A stretch of DNA of 64,000 nucleotides from an uncultured Helicobacter sp. (GTDB lineage: Bacteria; Campylobacterota; Campylobacteria; Campylobacterales; Helicobacteraceae). Below the pieces are notes generated by a model. The model did not search any database and was not told where the DNA came from. It saw nothing but the letters and a program-made list of their open reading frames with translations. Every line of letters starts with the position of its first letter. Position 1 is the stretch's first letter. Of the stretch, positions 9,055-19,191 are shown piece by piece. The DNA lies in NCBI GenBank assembly GCA_944325775.1, contig CALVBL010000002.1, forward strand, positions 1-64,000, in the 5' to 3' direction. The translations under genes and the position numbers were made by a program.

Positions 9055-9080
9055 TCATTATACAAAAATTTAAGTATAAT
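9055..9080. promoter_or_regulatory. divergent overlapping promoters (-10 elements on both strands)
   Basis: TATAAT occurs on the minus strand at 9062-9057 (toward the MMPL gene, 35 bases before its ATG) and on the plus strand at 9075-9080 (toward the LpoB/Sel1 gene, 41 bases before its ATG). With only 12 bases between them, RNA polymerase cannot occupy both at once. Confidence 0.55.
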
Positions 9081-9120
9081 ACACCGACAAAAGATCCCCG
9101 CCAGAGCGAATGGAGGCAGA

Positions 9121-10635
9121 ATGATGAAATATGTCTTGTGTATGATAGCGCTGTGTGTGTCTCTAGTGAGTGCCGCTCCCTCGGATAGCACTCCAATCTC
9201 CCCAAGCCTTGAAGAAATCACTCAATTTGGCGAACTAGCCGGCTACGACCTCCTGCACTCGGAGTTTGCCAAATCAAGTCAAAATGAAGGTGCAAAAATC
9301 ATCGCCATTTCTGATTTTTTTAATCTCACGGATTTTGCGCTAGATTCTGCATTGGTGGCACGGGTGTTTTTACAGCAGATTAAAGATTCTAAGATCTTTA
9401 CTCTCACCAATGCCATCGCTGGCAATGCCTCAAACGCTGATCCTATGCTAGATTCTATCCGCGCTATGCGCAATAATCTAGAATTTAACAATGTAATCCC
9501 CAAAGGCGCACTGCTCGCTCCCAAATACTCCCTAGGCGGTAGAATCTCCAATAACATCAAAGAGCTAGGTGGCAAAACCATCGTGCAATACAACATTATC
9601 CTTAGTATCACAAACCTAGAAAATGGGCTTGTGGAGTGGGATTATGTGGATACTATCAAAAAAACCTATGATGGCAAGATACCCAAAAATTTCTTCACAC
9701 CAACGCGCTATGGGCTTATTTGCGATGGGGCTAATAGCACTGATATTTCGCTCAAAGAAGCTTGCGAACTCGCCATAGCCGAGATATGGGAGGGGAGTTT
9801 CCAAGATATCGTGGCAAGCAAGCAAGATTCTATCGTGCGCTATGCTAAGAAAGCTTGTGAGCTAGATTCGGCGTTTGGGTGTAGAGCATATGCAGCGGTG
9901 TATCGTTATGGTGTAGGGGAGAAGCAGGACTTCACTAAGGCAATGAAGCTGTATCAAAAAGCCTGCCAAAAAAGCGATGGCAACGCGTGCTATAATATGG
10001 CACTGATGTATCAAAACGCCCAAGGCACAACACAGAATCTAAAAGAAGCTGACACATACGCATATAGGGCTTGTATGCTGGATTTTGAAGCAGGGTGTGA
10101 GCTACGCCAAAAGCTCGCTGCACTAGCACAAGAAGATACACTCGATGAGAGAGGACAGACGCTCACGCAGCAATGTGAGGCAGATGATAGCGTGGCTTGT
10201 GGGGATTTGGCGTTTTATTATTATCATGGTTTTGGCGGGGCAAATCGTAATCCCACAAAAGCCGCGCATTTATTCCAAAAAGGCTGTGAGCTAGGCGATG
10301 TCAATAGCTGCTATCAGATAGGATTGTGGCATGTATCTGGGCTTGGCGGTACAACCAAAGACTGGGGTATCGCCGCAGGATATATGGACAAACCCTGCAA
10401 TCTCTACACACTCAAGCAAGCCTGTGCAAACACCACCCACCAAGTCCAATGCCAAAAGCATTATGAAAATTACAAATCCAATGCGTGCTTTTCGCTGGGC
10501 TCACTCTATGAGCATGGCGGTATCAACCTCAAGCAAGACATCAAAAAAGCACTAGAGACCTACAAAAAATCCTGTGATATGGGACTGGAGAATGCCTGTG
10601 TGTATTACAACAATCTCCGAGAAAGTTTAAAATAA
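9121..10635 (+). CDS. secreted LpoB-like domain fused to Sel1-like (Hcp-type) repeats
   Basis: 504 residues. Residues 1-19 look like a type I signal peptide (cleavage near SAA); there is no convincing lipobox. Residues about 55-185 resemble the peptidoglycan-synthase activator LpoB (PF13036): an IAISDFFNLTDF strand-helix start, an LGGRISNN strand, then YNIILSITNLENGLVEWDY. Residues about 235-500 hold Sel1-like repeats with paired cysteines every ~36 residues (KACELDSAFGC, KACQKSDGNAC, KGCELGDVNSC, KSCDMGLENAC), as in the Helicobacter cysteine-rich proteins; these cysteines normally form disulfides in the periplasm. GGAGG precedes ATGATG by four bases. Role inferred: a periplasmic scaffold touching penicillin-binding proteins. 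Divergent from the MMPL gene, followed by rmuC. Confidence 0.75.
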   Translation: MMKYVLCMIALCVSLVSAAPSDSTPISPSLEEITQFGELAGYDLLHSEFAKSSQNEGAKIIAISDFFNLTDFALDSALVARVFLQQIKDSKIFTLTNAIAGNASNADPMLDSIRAMRNNLEFNNVIPKGALLAPKYSLGGRISNNIKELGGKTIVQYNIILSITNLENGLVEWDYVDTIKKTYDGKIPKNFFTPTRYGLICDGANSTDISLKEACELAIAEIWEGSFQDIVASKQDSIVRYAKKACELDSAFGCRAYAAVYRYGVGEKQDFTKAMKLYQKACQKSDGNACYNMALMYQNAQGTTQNLKEADTYAYRACMLDFEAGCELRQKLAALAQEDTLDERGQTLTQQCEADDSVACGDLAFYYYHGFGGANRNPTKAAHLFQKGCELGDVNSCYQIGLWHVSGLGGTTKDWGIAAGYMDKPCNLYTLKQACANTTHQVQCQKHYENYKSNACFSLGSLYEHGGINLKQDIKKALETYKKSCDMGLENACVYYNNLRESLK

Positions 10636-10658
10636 AAAAAATCAAATAAGGATCGCAA

Positions 10659-11933
10659 ATGCTCTACATCACTATCGGACTGCTAGGAGCAATAATCATG
10701 CTAGCACTTATGCTTGTGCGCTCTCTGCTCCAAAACACCGCCTTGCGCAAAGACACCCAAGCCCTCATCACGCAGGTGGATTTGCTCCAAAAAAGTGAGC
10801 AAGCCCTAAAAGCCCAAATCACGCAATCTAACGAACGATACAACCTTGCTATGCAGGATAACGCAAGAGCACAAGCGCAGATACAATCCCAAGCAGGGCT
10901 TTTAGAATCCCTAGAGCAAAAATACGCACACAATCTTGCTATGCTTAAAGCGGAGTTTGAGCGCGCGCTAAATAGCCAATCCCAACGACTATTGGAGCAA
11001 AACAAACTCCATTTGCTAGAAGATTCTAAAAAAATGCTGGATTCGCTTTTCGCCCCTGTGCGCGCGAGCATAGAAGCCTATAAAGAGGGTATAAAAGAAT
11101 ACAAAGACAAACTAGCAGAAAATGAAATCCGCCTAGAGACAAATATCAAAAATATGTTTGCTTACAGCCAAGAAATTGGACAAAATGCCGATAAACTTGC
11201 GCAGATTCTCAAAGGCGATAAGAAAATCCGCGGGAATTTCGCGGAGATTCAGCTTAAAAATGTGCTGGAGCATAGCGGGCTAATTGAGGGTGAGCAGTAT
11301 AGGCTAGAAGCACATTTCATGCATGAGGGCAGCGGGTATCGCCCCGATGCGGTGGTGTATTTAGACAAGCACAAAAGTATTATTATTGATTCTAAATTCC
11401 CGTTGCCAAGTGGCTTTAGCTTTGAATCTCTTGATGTGGGTGTGTGCCAAGAAATCGCGCATAATCTCAAAAATCGTATTGATGAGCTTGCCAAAAAGCC
11501 CTATGCAAGCTTTGAATCGGGCACTTATGAGTTTGTGCTGCTCTTTATCCCCTACCAAAATATCCTTGATTTAGCCTTGAGCGTAGATAGCGGAATCTAC
11601 CAATACGCCTATACTAAAAAAGTCTATCTCACCACACCTCACACGCTATTTATGGCACTAAAGACTATTGAAGTGAGCTGGGTGCATATACAGAGTGATG
11701 AGAAGGTAAAAGTGGCGTTTGAAGAGATCGGGAGATTCTATGATAAGTTTGTGGGGATCACAGAAGACTTTGAAGCACTCAAAAAACTCATCGAGCGACT
11801 AGGCAAACAAAGTGATGAGATAGATTCTAAACTCACAAGCGGGCGGGGGAGCCTCGCCTCAAGGTTTGAATCTCTCAAAAAACTTGGCGCCAAGACAAGC
11901 AAAAGATTAGCGACAAAAGACTTGCTGGACTGA
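10659..11933 (+). CDS. rmuC: DNA recombination protein RmuC
   Basis: 424 residues: an N-terminal membrane anchor (residues 3-20), a long coiled coil rich in A, Q, E, K to about residue 185, then the RmuC nuclease-like domain (PF02646) with RGNFAEIQLKNVLEHSGL, YRPDAVVYL and IIIDSKFPLPS blocks. RmuC proteins limit inversions and other rearrangements at short repeats; the biochemical activity is not well established. Follows the LpoB/Sel1 gene by 23 bases with AAGGA before the ATG and converges with lon after a four-base gap, so no separate terminator fits between them. Confidence 0.92.
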   Translation: MLYITIGLLGAIIMLALMLVRSLLQNTALRKDTQALITQVDLLQKSEQALKAQITQSNERYNLAMQDNARAQAQIQSQAGLLESLEQKYAHNLAMLKAEFERALNSQSQRLLEQNKLHLLEDSKKMLDSLFAPVRASIEAYKEGIKEYKDKLAENEIRLETNIKNMFAYSQEIGQNADKLAQILKGDKKIRGNFAEIQLKNVLEHSGLIEGEQYRLEAHFMHEGSGYRPDAVVYLDKHKSIIIDSKFPLPSGFSFESLDVGVCQEIAHNLKNRIDELAKKPYASFESGTYEFVLLFIPYQNILDLALSVDSGIYQYAYTKKVYLTTPHTLFMALKTIEVSWVHIQSDEKVKVAFEEIGRFYDKFVGITEDFEALKKLIERLGKQSDEIDSKLTSGRGSLASRFESLKKLGAKTSKRLATKDLLD

Positions 11934-11937
11934 TACA

Positions 11938-14301
11938 CTACACAAGTGCGATCTTTAGCACCTCTTTTATCGTATTTACGCCAATAATCTGCATCTGTTC
12001 GCGAATCTGTGGGCTAATCTCATCTAAATCCTGCTGATAGTTTTTCATCGGGATAAGTGCCTTTTTGATTCCTGCTTTGTGCGCGGCGATAAGCTTTTCT
12101 TTGAGCCCACCTATGGGCAATACATTGCCACTTAGCGTGAGCTCGCCCGTCATCGCTACACTGCTATCCACGCACCGATCGGACAAAATACTCGCAATCG
12201 TGCAAGCCATTGTGATTCCCGCACTCGGTCCGTCCTTAGGAGTCGCGCCCTCGGGGATATGCAGATGTATATCATAGCTATTATAAATCTGTGAATCTTG
12301 CTTATGTCCCACATTGCGCAAAAACTTAGAATCAAATAGCGTCTTTACCACAGAATGCGCGATTTTAGCAGATTCTTTCATCACATCGCCAAGACTTCCG
12401 GTGAGCGTTAGCTCTCCCTTGCCCTTAATCTTGATAGCCTCGATCTTTAGCACATCGCCACCCACACTCGTCCAAGCCAAGCCGTTGGTAACTCCGACTT
12501 GATTTTTCTTATCCGCGCTAGAGATTTCAAACACCTTTTTGTGTAGGTATGCGGGCAAATCTTTTTGCGCAATGGTGATTTTAGAATCTCCCTCGTTGTT
12601 TAGGATCTCCTTAGCCACCTTGCGCATTATGCTAGCGATTTGCCGACGGAGGTTGCGCACGCCCGCTTCTCGCGTGTATTTCTCGATGATCTCCTTAAGC
12701 GCGCCCGTGCTGATAGCCACCTCGGTATTTTTGAGCGCGTGTTTTTTGATCTCTTGGGGGATTAGGTATTTGCGCGCGATTTCAAACTTCTCTTGAGGCG
12801 TGTAGCTAGAGATCTCAATAAACTCCATTCTATCGCGCAGTGGAGGGGGGATCGCGCCTATATCGTTTGCCGTGGCGATAAAAATCACTTGGGAGAGATC
12901 CAAATCAAAGTTCGTATAATAATCCCTAAATGCTGAGTTTTGCTCGGGATCTAGAATCTCTAGTAGCACGCTAGAGGGATCGCCACGATAGCTCTTGCCG
13001 ACTTTGTCTATCTCATCGAGCACGATTACGGGGTTGAGCTCCTTAGCCTCGATAAGCCCCTGCGTGATACGCCCGGGCATAGCGCCGATATAGGTGCGCC
13101 TGTGCCCACGCAGCTCATTGACATCTTCCATACCACCCAGCGCGATACGCACAAGCGCACGCTTAGCGGCTTTGGCAATGGAGTTCGCGAGACTTGTCTT
13201 GCCCACGCCCGGGGGTCCGTAGAAACACAAAATTGTGCCTTTAGAATCTTTGCTCTCTTGCTTGCGCTTATTTGCAAGCTCTCGCACCGCGAAGTATTCT
13301 ACAATCCGCTCCTTTGGCTTTTGCAACGCATAATGATCAGAATCTAACTGCTTGGCAAGGTTTTTGATTGCGATCTTGGTGGGTGCGAATTTACCAAAGG
13401 GAATCTCCAAGCACCACTCGATATAATTTTGCAAGAGATTTGCGTCCGCGCTATCTTGGTGCATACGCGCAAGACGCGTGATTTGCTTTTTTATCTCCTT
13501 GTAGGCTTCCTCGCTCATATGTGCTCGCAGAGATTCTAGCTTTTGGGTGTAGCGATCTATTTCCTCGTCCTTTGGATTTTCGCCTAGTTCTTTTTGGATA
13601 AGCTTTAGCTGCTCTTTTAAGAAATATTCTTTGTTGATCTGCTCCATTTTGTTATGTACTTTGGACTTGATTTCTTTTTGCATTTTTTGGGCTTGGATCT
13701 CCTCCATTACGCATTCTATGATGAGCTCTAGTCGCTCCAGCACATCGTCTTTAGCAAAGATTGTATAGGCGACATCTTTTTTGAGCCTGATCCCGGAGGC
13801 TACGAGATCCACGATACGATTGGGATCGTGGTTTTCATCAAGGGCTTTGAGCAAATCGGGCGGGAAATGCTGCGCCATATTCGCCAGCACCTTGACCTTC
13901 TCACGCAAAATCTCTAAAAGCGCATTTGCGGTGTTTTCTTCATAGGGTTTAGATTCTATACGATCGATGCAGACCTCTAGCAGATCGTTCTGCACGACAT
14001 CAAGCACCCTGCATTTATATAAACCTTGGAAGAGGATCTTTATGCGTCCATCGGGCACAGCAGTCTTACGCATAATGTGCCCCATCACGCCCACATCATA
14101 AAACCCATCATCATCTTTTGCCACCGAGACAAAAATACGCTTTTGCTCCATATCCTTGCTCTCCATCGCCTTATCAATAGCACGGATATTTTCCTCATCG
14201 CTCACAAAAATGGGCAAAATCATAAATGGATAGATAAAAAGCTCATCTTGTACCAGTAACGGCAACCTCATCGGAAATTCTAAAATATCATCATTATTCA
14301 T
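11938..14301 (-). CDS. lon: ATP-dependent protease Lon
   Basis: Cytosolic hexameric AAA+ protease that degrades misfolded and short-lived regulatory proteins. The 787-residue protein has the N-terminal substrate-binding domain (to about 200), a coiled-coil region, the AAA+ module with Walker A GPPGVGKT near residue 367 and Walker B PVIVLDEID, and the C-terminal protease domain with catalytic Ser in DGPSAGITMA (about 690) and Lys in GGLKEKLIAAHKAG (about 733). It lies directly after bamD on the same strand (27-base gap), an arrangement I recall from H. pylori. No heat-shock operator is evident upstream. Confidence 0.97.
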   Translation of the reverse strand: MNNDDILEFPMRLPLLVQDELFIYPFMILPIFVSDEENIRAIDKAMESKDMEQKRIFVSVAKDDDGFYDVGVMGHIMRKTAVPDGRIKILFQGLYKCRVLDVVQNDLLEVCIDRIESKPYEENTANALLEILREKVKVLANMAQHFPPDLLKALDENHDPNRIVDLVASGIRLKKDVAYTIFAKDDVLERLELIIECVMEEIQAQKMQKEIKSKVHNKMEQINKEYFLKEQLKLIQKELGENPKDEEIDRYTQKLESLRAHMSEEAYKEIKKQITRLARMHQDSADANLLQNYIEWCLEIPFGKFAPTKIAIKNLAKQLDSDHYALQKPKERIVEYFAVRELANKRKQESKDSKGTILCFYGPPGVGKTSLANSIAKAAKRALVRIALGGMEDVNELRGHRRTYIGAMPGRITQGLIEAKELNPVIVLDEIDKVGKSYRGDPSSVLLEILDPEQNSAFRDYYTNFDLDLSQVIFIATANDIGAIPPPLRDRMEFIEISSYTPQEKFEIARKYLIPQEIKKHALKNTEVAISTGALKEIIEKYTREAGVRNLRRQIASIMRKVAKEILNNEGDSKITIAQKDLPAYLHKKVFEISSADKKNQVGVTNGLAWTSVGGDVLKIEAIKIKGKGELTLTGSLGDVMKESAKIAHSVVKTLFDSKFLRNVGHKQDSQIYNSYDIHLHIPEGATPKDGPSAGITMACTIASILSDRCVDSSVAMTGELTLSGNVLPIGGLKEKLIAAHKAGIKKALIPMKNYQQDLDEISPQIREQMQIIGVNTIKEVLKIALV

Positions 14302-14328
14302 GGTTCTAAACCTTTTTGTAAAATTTTG

Positions 14329-14970
14329 CTACCAATTAAACAATCGCACATACCAAGGAATATGCGAGGATTTTATCTTGATCCCCTCAATGATATCTTG
14401 GTTTCTCGAGAGATAATCCTCCCGTGCGCGATCCTTGCCCTTACGCTTATAGACATTAGCAATCGCTGTATTTAACTCATTTTCGCCCAACTTAAACTTG
14501 ATAAACACATACTCCACAAAGGGCGCGTATCGGCTGTTTGGGAAAGTCTCTAGGTAGTTTTCGATCTCACTAATCGTGCGATACATAAACTCCTGATCCT
14601 TAGCATAGTTTTTGAATCCATAATAGTTGGCAAGAATCTTGAGATAGCCCAAATAGTCTTGATCAGCGAGCGTGGAGTAACGTTTCTCATACTCATCGAT
14701 ATAAAAAGTCGCGAGCAAATACTCCTCTTTGTCCATATGGGCTTGGGCTAAAATAAGCATAGCTTCAGGCAGCAAAGGTGAGTTGATGTGTTCAGACTGC
14801 AAAGATGAAAAGCTAGAATCTGCACCCTCAAGATTCCCAAAATTTATTTCTTTGAGGATATTTTCATACCAATACACCGCTGGTTTATTGTATTCTAGCT
14901 CTTTTTGCGAACACGCACCAAAATACAACACCCACGCACTCATAAGCCCAATATATAGAATCTTGCGCAT
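14329..14970 (-). CDS. bamD: outer membrane assembly lipoprotein BamD (ComL)
   Basis: 213 residues with a lipoprotein signal: hydrophobic N-terminus ending ...LYFGAC, lipidated Cys at 20. The mature part carries tetratricopeptide-like helices (ALATFYIDEYEKRYSTL, NYLETFPNSRYAPFVEY, KLGENELNTAIANVY), as in BamD, the essential partner of BamA in inserting beta-barrel proteins into the outer membrane. Upstream of lon in the same direction. The region between its start and the alaS stop (14971-15062) holds no gene. Confidence 0.85.
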   Translation of the reverse strand: MRKILYIGLMSAWVLYFGACSQKELEYNKPAVYWYENILKEINFGNLEGADSSFSSLQSEHINSPLLPEAMLILAQAHMDKEEYLLATFYIDEYEKRYSTLADQDYLGYLKILANYYGFKNYAKDQEFMYRTISEIENYLETFPNSRYAPFVEYVFIKFKLGENELNTAIANVYKRKGKDRAREDYLSRNQDIIEGIKIKSSHIPWYVRLFNW

Positions 14971-15062
14971 ATTCTCCTCTCTGTATCTTTATCGCTCAAC
15001 GCGCATTGTGTTTGAAATATCTAAGGCACATTGTTTTGACATATTCACCACTTTATGAGATC

Positions 15063-17738
15063 TCACTTCAGATGTTCTAGGGCAAACTCCCTAGCGCGCC
15101 TTAAAGCCTTGTCTATATGTGCTACATCCTTGCCTCCAGCTGTGGCAAAGTCATCGCGCCCACCGCCATTGCCACCTAGGATCTGTGCAACCTCTTTGAC
15201 CCACGCACCGGCTTTGAGCGGTGCATTTTTGACCCCTGCGACGATAGAGATCTTATCGCCATTATGCACAAACAGCAAAAGCGCCACGCGCTCATACATA
15301 TTTTTTGCCTCATCAATAGCCTGCTTCGCTTGGGCATTATCGATATTTTCTAACACCGATATGATGAGTCTATGCTCACCCACCTGCTCAAACTCCAAGC
15401 CCTTGGTATGCGCCTTTGTGTTAGCAGCTTTTTGCTTGAGCTCTTTGAGCTGGGATTGAATCTTAGCAATACCCAAAAGCACATCTTGGGCTTTTAGTGA
15501 ATCTTTAGCCTCTCTTAGTGTCTCTAACGCTCTCTTGCCCCATTCATAGGCAGCATACCCACACACCGCCTCTATGCGCCGCACACCACTGCTCACACCG
15601 CTTTCTTTAGTGATGTAGAAACTACCAATTTGCGCGGTGTTTGCCACATGTATGCCCCCGCACAACTCGATAGAATCTCCAAAGCTCACCACACGCACAT
15701 TTTGTGTGTATTTTTCGCCAAAGAGTGCCATCGCGCCCTTGCTCTTTGCCTCCTCTAGCGGCATCACTTCACATATTTGCGGATTTGCCGCACAGATTTG
15801 GGCATTGACATCAGATTCTATACGCTCAAGCTCCTCTTGAGTAAGTGGCTTGGTGTGGCTAAAGTCAAAACGCAGACGATGTGCCTCCACCAAACTACCA
15901 GCCTGCGCAATATGCTCACCTAGAATCTTGCGCAATGATAAATGCAACAAATGCGTTGCAGAATGGTGCTTGGCTATCTCACTACGCGAATTATCCACTT
16001 GCGCTAGCACTTCTTGATTTTGGCTAAGAGAGGTGCATACACGCACCTGTGAGATATTGAGTCCAAAATACTTCTTGGTATCGCTCACCTGCGCGCACAT
16101 TTGCCCTTGTGAATCTAGCAGAATGCCCTTATCACCCACAGGTCCGCCAGATTCTGGATACATAGGTGTAGTGTGCAAAAGCACATAACCCTCTGAATCT
16201 GCCCCAAGCACCTCCACGCGCCTAAATGTAGAATCTAGCAATGCCAAGATTTTGGTGTGCGCACTATCGCTCTCATAACCCACAAAAGCATTCTCGCCAA
16301 ACTCGCTCACAAGCTCCTTGAAATCACCTGCTTGAGCACTATCCCCGCTACCTTTCCAGCTGGCTTTTGAGCGCTGCTTTTGAGCATCCATATGCGACTC
16401 AAAGCCCTGCATATCCACCTCTATGCCCCTATCGCGTAGCATATCCTGCGTGAGGTCAAGCGGAAAACCATAAGTATCATAGAGCCTAAACGCCACCTCA
16501 CCGCTAAATCGCGCCTTAGGTGAATGCTTATGAATCTTGTGTGAATCTTGTGTGCTTTGAGGTGTGAATCCCATCGCATACAGCTCTCTACTAAAGAGCT
16601 CCATACCCGCGTCGATCGTCTCTAAAAACCGCTCTTCTTCGCTCTTACACTGCTTGATGATCGTGTCCTTGCGCTCTAGGAGATAAGGATATGCGCTCCG
16701 CATAGAGTGCGCTAGAGATTCTATGACTTTATACAAAAACGCCTCTTTTAGCCCCAACAGATAACCATGCCGCACTGCTCGACGCAAGATCCTGCGCAAC
16801 ACATAGCCACGACCCTCTTTGTCAAAATGCACACCTTGCGCAAGCAAAAATGCCACACTGCGTGCATGATCGGCTATCACGCGAAAGCTTGAAATACGCG
16901 CTTTGATACGATCGCGTTCTTCTTGCGTATAAGATCCTTTGAGCAGTGCATCATCGCTGATATATGCTTCTTGCGTGAGATTCTCAATGCAGCGCATCAG
17001 TGGCGCAAACAGCGAAGTATCAAAGTTATTTATCTTACCTTCTTTGAGTGCGACCACGCGCTCTAGCCCCATTCCTGTATCGATACTCGGACTTGGCAGA
17101 GACTTGAGAGAGCCGCTCTCATCGCGCTCGTATTGCATAAACACGAGATTCCATATTTCTAAAAATCTATCGCCCTCACCACCAAAATAATCTTCGCTTG
17201 AGTGAAAAAACTTGCTTCCCTGATCCACATAGATCTCACTACAAGGACCGCAAGGACCCACATCGCCCATTTGCCAGAAATTATCCTTATCACCCATACG
17301 CGCGATTTTGCTAGGATCTATGTATTCGCTCCAGATTCTAAACGCCTCATCATCACTCTCATGCACGCTCACATAGAGCACCTTCTCATCAAATCCCAAG
17401 ACTTTGGTCACTAACTCCCACGCATACGCAATCGCTTCTTGTTTGAAATAATCCCCAAAGCTAAAGTTTCCCAACATCTCAAAAAGCGTGTGGTGGCGCG
17501 CGGTGTAGCCGACATTTTCTAAGTCATTGTGCTTGCCCCCAGCGCGCATACATATCTGTGAGCTAGTGGCGCGTGGAATCTCTGGGTGTGGGATCTTGCC
17601 TGTAAAAATATCCTTAAACTGCACCATACCCGCATTTGTGAAAAGCAAACTCGCATCATTTGGCACAAGTGGCATAGAATCATACACCCTATGCCCATTT
17701 TGTCTGAAAAAGTCTAAAAACGCAGCGCGCACATCCAT
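15063..17738 (-). CDS. alaS: alanine--tRNA ligase
   Basis: 891 residues: class II aminoacylation core at the N-terminus (DVRAAFLDFFRQNGH, the ASSQICMRAGGKHNDLENVG motif, GMGLERVV motif 3), the tRNA-recognition region, an editing domain with zinc-binding HSATHLLH (near residue 595) and CGGIHV, and a C-terminal DHHA1-type domain with GGNGGGRDDFATAGG. It charges tRNA-Ala and clears mischarged Ser/Gly. A TAAGGA ribosome site lies about 10 bases before the ATG. Confidence 0.98.
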   Translation of the reverse strand: MDVRAAFLDFFRQNGHRVYDSMPLVPNDASLLFTNAGMVQFKDIFTGKIPHPEIPRATSSQICMRAGGKHNDLENVGYTARHHTLFEMLGNFSFGDYFKQEAIAYAWELVTKVLGFDEKVLYVSVHESDDEAFRIWSEYIDPSKIARMGDKDNFWQMGDVGPCGPCSEIYVDQGSKFFHSSEDYFGGEGDRFLEIWNLVFMQYERDESGSLKSLPSPSIDTGMGLERVVALKEGKINNFDTSLFAPLMRCIENLTQEAYISDDALLKGSYTQEERDRIKARISSFRVIADHARSVAFLLAQGVHFDKEGRGYVLRRILRRAVRHGYLLGLKEAFLYKVIESLAHSMRSAYPYLLERKDTIIKQCKSEEERFLETIDAGMELFSRELYAMGFTPQSTQDSHKIHKHSPKARFSGEVAFRLYDTYGFPLDLTQDMLRDRGIEVDMQGFESHMDAQKQRSKASWKGSGDSAQAGDFKELVSEFGENAFVGYESDSAHTKILALLDSTFRRVEVLGADSEGYVLLHTTPMYPESGGPVGDKGILLDSQGQMCAQVSDTKKYFGLNISQVRVCTSLSQNQEVLAQVDNSRSEIAKHHSATHLLHLSLRKILGEHIAQAGSLVEAHRLRFDFSHTKPLTQEELERIESDVNAQICAANPQICEVMPLEEAKSKGAMALFGEKYTQNVRVVSFGDSIELCGGIHVANTAQIGSFYITKESGVSSGVRRIEAVCGYAAYEWGKRALETLREAKDSLKAQDVLLGIAKIQSQLKELKQKAANTKAHTKGLEFEQVGEHRLIISVLENIDNAQAKQAIDEAKNMYERVALLLFVHNGDKISIVAGVKNAPLKAGAWVKEVAQILGGNGGGRDDFATAGGKDVAHIDKALRRAREFALEHLK

Positions 17739-17773
17739 ATCTCACTAATCCTTACAAAATCCAAATTTTTGGC

Positions 17774-17779
17774 ATTGTA
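17774..17779 (-). promoter_or_regulatory. -10 element of alaS promoter
   Basis: TACAAT on the minus strand, 35 bases before the alaS start. No distinct -35 or T-box-like structure is visible. Confidence 0.5.
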
Positions 17780-18011
17780 TCTTAAAAACACAAATTTTTC
17801 TCTAAACCTAGTATTGCCTTGGAATCTGGGTTTCATATTTATTTGTCTCATAGGATTCTTTGTTGTATTCTCTTAGAGTTTTTGTTCACAAATACTACCT
17901 TGGTCAGACTTTAGAACTGAGGGCATATCATTGGGATTAGTATAGCACCATATAAGTATATATTGTGTTGTGTTATGCTAAACTCCTAGCCAAATATCTG
18001 AGGAGTCTTTG

Positions 18012-19038
18012 ATGAAAAAACGAAAAATTATTATCCGTTTGGATGGCGGACTTGGTAACCAAATGTTTATGTATGCATTTGCGAAATTTATGCAACAACA
18101 AGGCTATGAGGTCTTATTAGATTCTACAATTATTACTAGGGGGGGGGGCAGGTCATAATCGCGCCTTTGAACTGAAGTTTTTTGACATCGATGCATCACT
18201 AATCCTTGAAAAGCACTCTCTAAAATATCCGCATCTTTTGTTGTATCGCTACTACTATGCACTCAAATGGAAAATACTCAAAGTTTTTAATATGTCGCGA
18301 TCGTTTTGGAATTCACATTTTTGGTTCAAATGCGGATGGTATGCCACCGAACCAAAAACACGCAAATCATATAAAAGATTCCTTGCAAAGATTGCAAAAC
18401 ACAAACCGGTATTTGGCGACAACACCTATATCGTCCATAGTTATTTTCAACATCATTACTTCGCAGATTCCATTTATGCGTGCTTGCAAGCAGATTTTAC
18501 TCTTGATAGAGCTCTTTCTCCACGCAACAAAACCCTACAAACAAAGATTTTACACACACCAGATTCTGTATTTTTACATATAAGGCGCGGGGATTTTTTA
18601 GAATCTAAACATTGGCAATATAAAAGACTCGGAAGTACTTACTATAACAACGCCATAGATACTATAAAATCCCGCATTACAAATCCTCATATCTTTATCT
18701 TTAGTAATGATATAGCATGGTGCAAGACATTTTTTCTTAATAGCTTAGAATCTGGTGTGCGCGAAAATATGTGCTTTGAGTTTGTAGAGGGCAACTCTGA
18801 GACAAATGCCGCCGAGGAAATGGAACTGATGCGAAGCTGCAAAAATGCGATCATAGCAAACTCCACATTTAGCTGGTGGGCAGCCTATCTCATCAATCAC
18901 ACTCACAAAATCGTGTGTATGCCTAACTCATGGTTTTATAATCATGATACACTACCTAGCAATTTCTTGCAATGCGAAAACTGGAAAATAATCGACGATG
19001 TTTGGAGAACAAAGACTTCTGAAGAGGAAACCAAATAA
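18012..19038 (+). CDS. GT11 alpha-1,2-fucosyltransferase-like gene, phase-variable, OFF (frameshifted)
   Basis: The ATG at 18012, seven bases after a GAGGAG ribosome site, opens a frame encoding the family-11 signature RLDGGLGNQMFMYAFAKF and stops at 18156 just past a G tract. The other frame continues from the tract to 19038 with the remaining GT11 motifs: HIRRGDF (about residue 188, GDP-fucose binding), FIFSNDIAWCK, and ANSTFSWWAAYL. Nine (or 12) G's would fuse them into about 341 residues; there are 10, so the gene is OFF. Family members such as H. pylori FutC add L-fucose to galactose on LPS, giving Lewis b/Y or H antigens. The acceptor here is unknown, and no other fucosyltransferase lies in the window. 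Confidence 0.88.
18139..18148 (+). repeat. poly-G contingency tract (10 G)
   Basis: Ten G's near codon 43-46 of the GT11 gene, at the exact frame junction. Loss of one G restores the reading frame. Confidence 0.92.
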
Positions 19039-19191
19039 CAACACATAATATTATATTAAACACAGCTGAAATGCAACTACACTACCTAACAGTATCTAAG
19101 CTCGCTACGCTTGTGCCGAGCAAGCAATAGAAATAAAACAAAAATCAAATATCACAATTACTGCAGCGATACAAAAAGTCAGTAGGTTGTA

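Noticed and set aside
9023..9205. Longer start for the MMPL protein
   Set aside because: Upstream ATGs lack ribosome sites and would overlap the divergent gene; GGAGG before 9022 decides the start.
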